Position numbers and translations under genes: made by a program
Shown here: in pieces, positions 1 through 5,620 of the stretch
Position numbering within the stretch: position 1 is the first letter of the stretch
How the letters are laid out: each line of letters opens with the position of its first letter
From: Bryobacteraceae bacterium
GTDB lineage: Bacteria; Acidobacteriota; Terriglobia; Bryobacterales; Bryobacteraceae
Direction: 5' to 3'
Assembly (NCBI GenBank): GCA_030039005.1
Contig: JASHQT010000328.1
Location: 1-9,348, forward strand
Length of the DNA: 9,348 nucleotides
Notes under the pieces: generated by a model
What the model was told of the DNA's origin: nothing
Databases searched by the model: none
Seen by the model: only the letters and a program-made list of their open reading frames with translations

Positions 1-833
1 CGCTTTTGGCTTTTTGCCTTTTGCCCTGCGGACTTGTCGCGCAACAGCCACCACCGCCGGGCGGCGATCCGGCCACCAAGCCCACACCGCGCACCGATGA
101 CGGGCATCCCGATTTATCCGGACGCTGGGGCGGCACGGGCGGGTTCTTCGCTTTCAAGGATGCCCAGGGAACGCACATTTATCTTCCCAGCCGCGAAGCG
201 CCCAAGAGCGAAGATCCCGACGGCAAATTGCGACGCTATTATCTGCAAGTGGACGGCGACAAGCAGCGAGCTGAGAATCCCAACAAGCCGCCGTACAAAC
301 CCGACCTGTTGGCGAAGGTCCATCAACTGGATCGCGAGGAAAACAAGCTGGACCCGGTGGTGAAGTGCCATCCTCCCGGCGTGCCGCGCATGGGTCCTCC
401 AGCGCGCATCGTGCAGAGCAAGGGCTGGATTGTATTTCTGTACGTCACCGAGCCGGGAAACTTCGAACGGCTCATTCCCACCGATGGCCGTGCGCATCGG
501 ACAGATCTGGACCCGTCGTATAACGGCGATTCAGTCGCGCATTGGGAAGACGACACGCTGGTGGTGGACGACACCGGCTTCAACGACGACACTTGGCTCG
601 GCAGCGACGGCTGGTATCATTCCGACAAAATGCGCGTGATCGAGCGCTTCACCCGCCAGGGCGACACGCTGCGCTACGAAGTGACGGTGGACGATCCCGA
701 AGTATTTACGAAGCCTTGGGTGCGGCCCGCACGCGTGCTGCGCCTCAATACCAATCCTCTAGACGAGATTTACGACGCGCCCTATTGCGAGTCGTTGGAT
801 TCCGATCACATCGTCAACCACGATCATTTCTAA
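1..833 (+). CDS. Secreted 'DGHPDLSG' family protein of unknown function, 5'-truncated by the window
   Basis: The open frame runs in from the window edge, so the true start lies upstream. The first visible residues (LLAFCLLPCGLVAQQ) look like the end of a signal peptide followed by a Pro-rich linker, so the protein is probably periplasmic or secreted. Recognisable family landmarks, counted from the TTG at 6, are DGHPDLSGRW at 32-41, a CHPPGVPR segment at 121-128, IPTDGR at 157-162, and HWEDDTLVVDDTGFND at 179-194. This is a large paralogous family of exported proteins that I know from acidobacterial genomes; its biochemical function is not established and I do not assign one. The stop is separated by 1 bp from the next gene's ATG, which points to one transcript and perhaps coupled translation. 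The C-terminal end (about 250-275) is close to the family's usual end, so only the extreme N-terminus is missing. Confidence 0.85.
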   Translation, partial: LLAFCLLPCGLVAQQPPPPGGDPATKPTPRTDDGHPDLSGRWGGTGGFFAFKDAQGTHIYLPSREAPKSEDPDGKLRRYYLQVDGDKQRAENPNKPPYKPDLLAKVHQLDREENKLDPVVKCHPPGVPRMGPPARIVQSKGWIVFLYVTEPGNFERLIPTDGRAHRTDLDPSYNGDSVAHWEDDTLVVDDTGFNDDTWLGSDGWYHSDKMRVIERFTRQGDTLRYEVTVDDPEVFTKPWVRPARVLRLNTNPLDEIYDAPYCESLDSDHIVNHDHF

Positions 834-834
834 T

Positions 835-1581
835 ATGCGTGCAATTGCGTTCGCATTGATCATGGGTTTCACCCTAACGGCCGCGCACGCACAGGAGTGG
901 GCGAAGGAGCGTCTTGCAAAATCGCCGCGCCGGCACGAGCAGGTGATGCTGTCTAACGGCGGCCGTATGGTGGAAGCGTTCGTCGTGTATCCGGAAACCA
1001 AGGCGTCCGAAGCTAAAACGAAGAAGCCGGCGGTGATCCTGATTCACGATGGCTCCGGGCTCACGGATTGGTTCAAGAGCCTGGCCGATGAAGTCGCGGG
1101 GATGGGTTACGTGGTGGTGGCGCCGCGCGTCGCATCGCAGAGCGATCCGCTGCTGGAGCTCAACTCGGTGGCCGATTACGCGAGGAGACTGCCAGTATCC
1201 AACGGAACGTTATTCGTTGCCGGCCTGGGCACCGGAGGCACCCAGAGCTGGCGCTTCGCCGCCGAGCGCCCCGATGTCGCGGCAGTACTGGTGTTCTGTG
1301 GCGCGTCGCCGGATAAAGATGCGATCGCGCGGATCAAGGGTGATGTGTACGGCTTCTACGCCGCGAACGATCCGCAAGTGGACGCGACGGTTGCCCCCGC
1401 GCAGGCCGCGGCCAAGGCCGCCGGCGTGGTGTTCGAAGCGGTGACGTACGACGGCGTGGGTCCGGGATTCATGGAATCGGGCGCTGCGCCCGACGCCAAG
1501 GCCGCCGACAAGCTCACGCGCGGTTACGCCATGGAACGCATGAAGAGCGTTCTCGATATGGTGTCTTTGCGCGGGTACTGA
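835..1581 (+). CDS. Secreted dienelactone hydrolase-fold protein lacking catalytic Cys and His
   Basis: The protein has 248 aa. Residues 1-20 form a classical Sec signal peptide ending ...TAAHAQ. The rest matches the dienelactone hydrolase alpha/beta-hydrolase fold: a VILIHDGSGL strand and oxyanion-type loop at 67-76, a GYVVVAPR strand at 91-98, the nucleophile-elbow region at 127-136, an acid-residue loop YAANDPQV at 175-182, and a terminal helix. In active members the elbow is G-x-C-x-G-G, but here it reads GLGTGG with Gly132 at the nucleophile position. The usual His of the 'GxxHxF' loop is replaced by Pro210 (YDGVGPGF). Asp179 is kept. The fold assignment is firm, but hydrolytic activity by the known triad is unlikely, so it may bind a ligand or partner instead. 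It starts 1 bp after the preceding gene and is probably co-transcribed with it. It is convergent with the esterase gene. Confidence 0.85.
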   Translation: MRAIAFALIMGFTLTAAHAQEWAKERLAKSPRRHEQVMLSNGGRMVEAFVVYPETKASEAKTKKPAVILIHDGSGLTDWFKSLADEVAGMGYVVVAPRVASQSDPLLELNSVADYARRLPVSNGTLFVAGLGTGGTQSWRFAAERPDVAAVLVFCGASPDKDAIARIKGDVYGFYAANDPQVDATVAPAQAAAKAAGVVFEAVTYDGVGPGFMESGAAPDAKAADKLTRGYAMERMKSVLDMVSLRGY

Positions 1582-1582
1582 G

Positions 1583-1611
1583 GCGCGTGGCTACTGATGC
1601 GTGGCACGCGC
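1583..1611. terminator. Possible terminator hairpin between two convergent genes
   Basis: A perfect 7-bp inverted repeat, GCGCGTG at 1583-1589 and CACGCGC at 1605-1611, surrounds a 15-nt loop. On the + strand it is followed by TTTGCGTCT, a poor U-tract. It starts one base after the stop of the + strand gene and overlaps the last codons of the convergent - strand esterase gene. The position is right for a terminator of the rightward unit. The loop is long and the T-run weak, so this is tentative. Confidence 0.3.
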
Positions 1612-2694
1612 TTTGCGTCTCGATGAGCCACCTGCGGTGACTTGCAGGTTCTCGGAGAAGAATGGCAGCACGCTTTGTTCGAACCGGTCCTTCACGTGGT
1701 TGACGTGATCGCCCTCGTAGGTTTCGAACTTGTGCGCCACGCCGGCTTGCGTGAGCGAGGCGTCCATCGCCTTATTGCTGTCGGCGAGCGTGTCCTGTAA
1801 GCCCACGTCCATCTTGAAAGCGCGGTATTCCTTGAGATTGGTAACGTACTGATCGAGCATCGCAAGCGGCGAGTTGGCGATCCATTTGGCCGCGATCTCT
1901 GGCCGGATTTTGCCGTCCGCGGTCGGCGTGTCGAAAAAGGCCGGCGGATTTTCCGGATTTGGCGACCATGCGGCAGCCTCGGCGGAAAACACCTTGGCGA
2001 AGATCCCGGCGCCTTTGCCGTCACCCTTGCCGTCGGCTTTACCATCTGGGGCCTTGGCTTCCTTGTTCGTGTACTGCGCGCCCGCGGGACGACGCTGCGC
2101 CGCCGGATCGTTCATCAAACAGCACGAACTCATGGCGTAGATGCTCGAATAGACTTCCGGATACTTCATCCCGATGCGCAGCGTGCCGTAGCCGCCCATC
2201 GAATGCCCGGCCAGGCCGCGGCTCGCGCGATCGGCGATGGTGCGGTAATGGCTGTCGATGTATTGGACTAGGTCGCGCGTGATGAAGCGCTCCCAATCGC
2301 CGGTGGTGGGGGAGCTCGAATACATGCTGCCGTTATACAGCGTGAAGGAGTTGGGGAACACCAGGATCATGTCGTGAACGGCGCCGGCGCCCATCAGCTT
2401 ATCGGCGGTTTCAGGAACGGTCATCATTTTCCAATACAGCTCGGGCTTCGCGCCGTAGCCGTGCAGGAAATAGAGCACTGGATAGCGTCGGGATTTCTCG
2501 GCCGCGTAGCTGGGCGGAAGATAGACGTAGACCTCGCGATCCGGCGAATCGCCTTCGAGGTTGCCTTCGAGCGATTTGCCGTGCACCATGATCATCTCCA
2601 CAGTGCCCTTGCGCTCGCCGCCGGTGCCTGCCTGGGCGCTCGGATAGAACCAAACCAAAGCCGCCGCGCCCGCGATGAGAACCGCTAATTTCAT
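1591..2694 (-). CDS. Secreted esterase, esterase D / feruloyl esterase-like (alpha/beta hydrolase)
   Basis: The protein has 367 aa. An N-terminal signal peptide (MKLAVLIAGAAALVWFYPSAQA) is followed by the putative-esterase fold. Landmarks are REVYVYLPPSY near 52-62, the PVLYFLHGYG strand and oxyanion loop near 71-80, and the nucleophile elbow GHSMGG with Ser165. The probable catalytic Asp is D301 (GLQD) and the probable His is H330 (GDH). Family members hydrolyse acyl esters such as feruloyl esters, S-formylglutathione or trehalose mycolate analogues; the substrate here cannot be told from sequence. An unusual Gly/Lys/Asp-rich insertion (repeated DGK) lies at about 217-229. The start is well supported by a strong Shine-Dalgarno sequence (GGGGAGGT on the - strand, 2701-2708) six bases upstream. 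The C-terminus is a basic tail (SSRRKARATHQ). The gene converges on the hydrolase-fold gene with 9 bp between stop codons. Confidence 0.88.
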   Translation of the reverse strand: MKLAVLIAGAAALVWFYPSAQAGTGGERKGTVEMIMVHGKSLEGNLEGDSPDREVYVYLPPSYAAEKSRRYPVLYFLHGYGAKPELYWKMMTVPETADKLMGAGAVHDMILVFPNSFTLYNGSMYSSSPTTGDWERFITRDLVQYIDSHYRTIADRASRGLAGHSMGGYGTLRIGMKYPEVYSSIYAMSSCCLMNDPAAQRRPAGAQYTNKEAKAPDGKADGKGDGKGAGIFAKVFSAEAAAWSPNPENPPAFFDTPTADGKIRPEIAAKWIANSPLAMLDQYVTNLKEYRAFKMDVGLQDTLADSNKAMDASLTQAGVAHKFETYEGDHVNHVKDRFEQSVLPFFSENLQVTAGGSSRRKARATHQ

Positions 2695-2700
2695 ATATAA

Positions 2701-2708
2701 ACCTCCCC
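2701..2708 (-). promoter_or_regulatory. Strong Shine-Dalgarno site for the esterase gene
   Basis: Read on the - strand the sequence is GGGGAGGT, six bases before the ATG at 2692-2694. It fixes the start of the secreted esterase, including its signal peptide. Confidence 0.7.
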
Positions 2709-2967
2709 AAAAGTAGCAGTCATTATCTTACTGCTTACTTCGGCGTGGTGGGTCAGTTCGGACTTGTGCGCTCGTGATGAGCGGCCGTGCTGGCTGTCCG
2801 TGGGGCGACGCGAACTGCCCGTTCCCGTTCCAGGCCGTCGACAGGTCGACCTCAAAACGCGGCCCTAGGATTTTGGAGATGCCTTTGCTTCAACAATATA
2901 GGGCGCGAGGCCAGGCTGGCTCACTGCTTGCACTCTTGCGGGATCAACGTAGCAACCAAACCTTGAT

Positions 2968-2974
2968 AAAGGAG
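2968..2974 (+). promoter_or_regulatory. Shine-Dalgarno site that favours the second ATG of the cytochrome P460 gene
   Basis: AAAGGAG lies only 2 nt before the ATG at 2977 but 11 nt before the in-frame ATG at 2986. The first spacing is too short for normal initiation, so I prefer 2986, although 11 nt is on the long side. Both choices leave the signal peptide intact. Confidence 0.55.
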
Positions 2975-2985
2975 CAATGCTGGCC

Positions 2986-3540
2986 ATGGACTGTAAAAGG
3001 ATGCCGATGATTGCGACAATCACGGGAGTGCTGGCCGTGATGAGCGGGTGGGCCGTTTCGGCGCAGGACAAGTACGCGTTGAAAGTGCCGAATGGGTTAA
3101 CGCTCGCTGCGTTCAAAGGATACGAGGCCTGGCAAGTTGTCTCCATAAGTCAGGACGGGCCCCTTATGGCGGTAACCCTCGGTAATCCTGTGACGATTCA
3201 GGCTTACTTGGCCGGCGTTCCCGGTAACGGCAAGCCTTTTCCGGACGGTTCTAAGATGGCGAAGATCCATTGGACTCCGAAAAAGATGGAGACGTGGGCT
3301 GCAGCGACGGTGCCAGGTACCCAGCACGACGTCGACTTCATGGTGAAGGACAGCAAGAGGTTTGCAGACAGTGGAGGGTGGGGATACGCCGTGTTCGAGT
3401 ATGACGCAGCATCCGATACGTTCAGGCCCGGGACCACGGCTGACAAGCCGCCGCAGGCCAACGATGCCAAGTGCGGGTTCGCTTGCCACACCAGTGTGAA
3501 GACAAGAGACTACGTTTTCACGGATTACGGGCATCGCTGA
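2986..3540 (+). CDS. Cytochrome P460 family protein, periplasmic mono-haem c
   Basis: The protein has 184 aa from the preferred ATG (187 aa from 2977). A Sec signal peptide (MIATITGVLAVMSGWAVSAQ core) directs it to the periplasm. It matches the cytochrome P460 family along its length: a FKGYEAWQVVSIS segment near the N-terminus, GNPVTIQAYLAGVPGNGKPFPDG in the middle, KMAKIHW, HDVDFMVKDSKRFADSGGWGY, and a C-terminal haem c motif CGFACH followed by YVFTDYG. In characterised members (Nitrosomonas) the haem is also cross-linked to a lysine and the enzyme oxidises hydroxylamine. The conserved Lys in the KMAKIHW stretch is the likely counterpart, but I cannot place it without an alignment. Substrate in this organism is unknown; acidobacterial members are usually not in nitrifiers. 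It is a single gene, divergent from the esterase, with a dehydrogenase gene remnant directly downstream on the other strand. Confidence 0.92.
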   Translation: MDCKRMPMIATITGVLAVMSGWAVSAQDKYALKVPNGLTLAAFKGYEAWQVVSISQDGPLMAVTLGNPVTIQAYLAGVPGNGKPFPDGSKMAKIHWTPKKMETWAAATVPGTQHDVDFMVKDSKRFADSGGWGYAVFEYDAASDTFRPGTTADKPPQANDAKCGFACHTSVKTRDYVFTDYGHR

Positions 3541-3559
3541 ACTGATTTGAGACTCGTTT

Positions 3560-3670
3560 CTGCTCGGGCATGATGCGCAACAGGCCCAGGATTGAGATCA
3601 GATAGATGCTGCCGTCAGGCCTTGGTGCGTGTCTCGGAGGCCGTCTTTCCAGCAAGTGCTCTTCAGCGCT
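3560..3670 (-). pseudogene. Decayed 3' fragment of a PQQ-dependent sugar dehydrogenase gene
   Basis: On the - strand an open frame reads AEEHLL, then RPDGSIYL, then LGLLRIMPEQ. This parallels the C-terminus of the dehydrogenase at the other end of the window ([23 protein letters not shown]). Between the AEE and PDG blocks the fragment is 9 nt shorter than that gene. The missing 'RDVRQG' equivalent (RDTHQG) appears in another reading frame, so at least two compensating indels are needed to align them. No start, no remaining body of the roughly 350-450-aa protein and no ribosome binding site are present. I interpret it as the relic of a deleted or degenerated paralogue. The homology rests on about 35 residues, so chance is unlikely but not excluded. 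Confidence 0.6.
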
Positions 3671-3675
3671 CCTGA

Positions 3676-3704
3676 TGGACTCGAAAACTGCGCCGCCATA
3701 TAAT
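3676..3704 (+). promoter_or_regulatory. Sigma70-like promoter for the carboxypeptidase-regulatory-like gene
   Basis: A perfect TATAAT (-10) at 3699-3704 lies exactly 17 bases after TGGACT at 3676-3681, which matches TTGACA at 4 of 6 positions. Transcription would begin near 3711, about 65-85 bases before the candidate start codons at 3776 and 3794. It is the best promoter in the window and sits just beside the dehydrogenase remnant. Confidence 0.5.
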
Positions 3705-3775
3705 CGAGCCATGGTGGTTGGACGCTCGTTCTGTTGAGGCGCTCACCCAATCACGTAGCAACACGAGATCGGGCA

Positions 3776-5422
3776 ATGGCAATCGGAAAGAACATGATCA
3801 AAGAAGCTTCTTTGGTCATATTCGCCGCGGGCCTTTGCTTAGGCCAGCAGCCGGTCCCCGCTGAAAAGGCAACGATTTCGGGCGGCGTGTATAGTGCGGA
3901 CAGCAAGGCGCTGCGACTCGCAACGGTGCGCCTCACGCCTGCGCCATCCGAGGCTGCTGCGCCGGAGCGCGTCACACAGACGGATTCACAGGGGAATTTC
4001 GAATTTGATGAAGTGACGCCCGGCCGCTACATGTTGGCCGCGGAGCGAACCGGATACCTGAATTCGCTTTATCAAGGTCCCAAGGGTCCGATCTTGACCA
4101 TCAAGAACGGCCAGACGATGACCGGCGTGGCCATGAAGATGACGCCGCAGAGCATCATCGCCGGACGCGTGGTGGACGATGAAGGGGAGCCGCTTCCCGG
4201 TGCGTCTGTCAGCGTCGCTATGGATTCACCGCCTGAAGGTTGCCGAACCTGCGTGATGCCTGGTGCGGCTGGAACAACAGACGCGGACGGATCCTTTTCG
4301 ATCGGAGAACTCATGCCGGGCCGATATCTGGTGTCGGTTGTTGTGCCTGCAAAGTTGGCGCAGGCCCGCAAGGCGGCGTCATCGGAAACCCGTCAGGAAG
4401 TCTACGTCACAACCTACTACCCTGATGCCACTGACCGCGCGGCCTCCACTCCCATTGAACTGACGGCCGGCGGCCAAGCCCGCGGGTTAGAGATCAAGCT
4501 CCAGAAGGCGGCAATTTATAAGGTAAGCGGGAAGGTCGTCAAGGCCTCGTCGGCAGAGGCAGTGGCTATCGACACGCTCAGTCTCATTCGCCAAGGCAAC
4601 GGCCCTCCAGGCCTATCGGCTCGCTCGGTAGGCGTGGGTGCTGGCGGAGAGTTCTCCTTTGATGCAGTCTTACCCGGCGACTACTTTCTGGAAGCGAAGT
4701 CCAGCACGACTACAGACGATACTCCTGCGTTGGTCGGCTGGCAGCCGATCGCGGTCGGCGATGCTGACCTGGATCGCGTCCTCGTCGAGATGAAGCCGGC
4801 CATGGAGCTGAACGGAAAAATCCTTGTGGAGGGTCAACCGCCATCCGCCTGGCCTCAAATCACGCTGACCCCAACTGAGGGACTGAATTATCTGGACTCA
4901 CCGATGGTTGGTTCAGGCGGCCGGTTCCACTTGACGGGCTTAGAACCTGCATCCTACCAGCTCACGGTCGGCCGCATGCCTGCGCCTTTGTACCTAAAGT
5001 CCATCCGCTTGAACGGGCGCCAAATCGACCCTATCTTCATAGGGCCGCCAGTCAACGGCGCCGTCAACGGAATCCTCGATCTCGCTTCAGCGCCGGCTGC
5101 GTCGCTGGAGATCGTGCTTTCCCAAGGGACTTTATCGCTCGGCGGACTGGTTACCGATTCTGACGGGCCTGTTGGACCGGGCGTGTTTGTGCTTGCCAGT
5201 AGTGAAACTGTCCCCTTGGAGATCACAACGACAGATGGCATGGGACGGTTCTCATTCAAAGGGTTGCCTGCGGGCCAATATTCTTTAGTTGCGATGGACC
5301 TGCCGGGAATCCTGCCGCCCGATGTTCTCGCAAAAGTGGGAACGGTCGTGGATGTGACCGACGGCGCGGCTTCGGTCAATTTATCGGTAAACCCCAACTT
5401 GCGGCCGCCAGAAACGCAATGA
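3776..5422 (+). CDS. Secreted protein of five tandem carboxypeptidase-regulatory-like (CarbReg) domains
   Basis: The frame opens at a TTG at 3734, but the first plausible starts are ATG 3776 and ATG 3794. The latter has GGAAAG just upstream. Both give a signal peptide (KEASLVIFAAGLCLGQQ). From 3776 the protein is 548 aa and is almost wholly built of prealbumin-like beta-sandwich repeats. Each shows the pattern 'G.V.D..G.PL.GA.V ... T(D).G.F.F..L.PG.Y.L'. They lie at roughly 31-94, 126-189, 248-308, 343-398 and 454-508, with signature turns such as TDSQGNFEF, TDADGSFSI, GAGGEFSF, GSGGRFHL and TDGMGRFSF. There is no TonB-dependent barrel, protease or membrane anchor. Such stand-alone repeat proteins are abundant in Acidobacteriota; a role in surface binding or adhesion is inference only. 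Two unrecognised secreted genes follow in the same direction, and a good promoter precedes. Confidence 0.85.
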   Translation: MAIGKNMIKEASLVIFAAGLCLGQQPVPAEKATISGGVYSADSKALRLATVRLTPAPSEAAAPERVTQTDSQGNFEFDEVTPGRYMLAAERTGYLNSLYQGPKGPILTIKNGQTMTGVAMKMTPQSIIAGRVVDDEGEPLPGASVSVAMDSPPEGCRTCVMPGAAGTTDADGSFSIGELMPGRYLVSVVVPAKLAQARKAASSETRQEVYVTTYYPDATDRAASTPIELTAGGQARGLEIKLQKAAIYKVSGKVVKASSAEAVAIDTLSLIRQGNGPPGLSARSVGVGAGGEFSFDAVLPGDYFLEAKSSTTTDDTPALVGWQPIAVGDADLDRVLVEMKPAMELNGKILVEGQPPSAWPQITLTPTEGLNYLDSPMVGSGGRFHLTGLEPASYQLTVGRMPAPLYLKSIRLNGRQIDPIFIGPPVNGAVNGILDLASAPAASLEIVLSQGTLSLGGLVTDSDGPVGPGVFVLASSETVPLEITTTDGMGRFSFKGLPAGQYSLVAMDLPGILPPDVLAKVGTVVDVTDGAASVNLSVNPNLRPPETQ

Positions 5423-5468
5423 ATCGGCCGTCCGCCGAAAACTGACGCAGCCGTGCACCATGGTCATT

Positions 5469-5517
5469 TCCAGCCGCGCCTTTTCACTCGCTGTGGGAAG
5501 CCGCCTGCGCGGCTGGA
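5469..5517. repeat. Perfect 11-bp inverted repeat with nested inner stem, leader of the 488-aa secreted protein gene
   Basis: TCCAGCCGCGC at 5469-5479 is the exact reverse complement of GCGCGGCTGGA at 5507-5517. Inside the 27-base loop a second stem can form in RNA: CTTTTCAC (5480-5487) with GTGGGAAG (5493-5500), including two G-U pairs and a 5-base loop, leaving a 6-base bulge on the 3' side. No T-run follows, so it is not a standard intrinsic terminator. It lies 46-94 bases after the preceding stop and about 100 bases before the likely start of the next gene. Confidence 0.6.
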
Positions 5518-5620
5518 TAGAGCTATACGAACGCCGCTGCCGCCGCGATCAAAACGGCCTAGCCGGTTCAAGACTGTACAGGTGTCTACCCTGCGCGCCG
5601 ATACCATAGAGAGCGGGAAT

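Larger units (their letters stand above)
2695..2985. other. Intergenic region between divergent esterase and cytochrome P460 genes
   Basis: These 291 bases separate two divergently transcribed genes and should hold both promoters. I found no convincing -35/-10 pair for either. A GATAAT hexamer on the - strand (near 2726-2731) lacks a -35 partner. There is a perfect 10-bp palindrome AGGTCGACCT at 2843-2852, next to a second GTCGAC at 2836-2841, which could be a small operator but could also be chance. A 78-codon open frame (2774-3010) reads into the cytochrome gene in another frame, has no ribosome binding site and resembles nothing I recognise, so I do not call it a gene. Confidence 0.5.

Noticed and set aside
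2774..3010. 78-codon open frame on the + strand upstream of the cytochrome gene
   Set aside because: It has no ribosome binding site and no recognisable motif, and it runs into the cytochrome gene in another frame.
3097..3534. 145-codon - strand frame opposite the cytochrome gene
   Set aside because: The + strand frame is a clear cytochrome P460 with a haem motif.
3518..3712. 64-codon - strand open frame as a functional small protein
   Set aside because: It carries only a broken dehydrogenase C-terminal signature that needs compensating indels to align; a relic explains it better.
5460..5606. About 49-codon + strand open frame in the leader (starts MVISSRAFSL)
   Set aside because: There is no ribosome binding site and no known family, and its sequence is dominated by the inverted repeat; coding is unsupported.
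5453..5620. N-terminal extension of the 488-aa secreted protein from a GTG
   Set aside because: The extension is basic and Pro/Arg-rich, overlies a strong inverted repeat, and would bury the signal peptide that starts at 5621.
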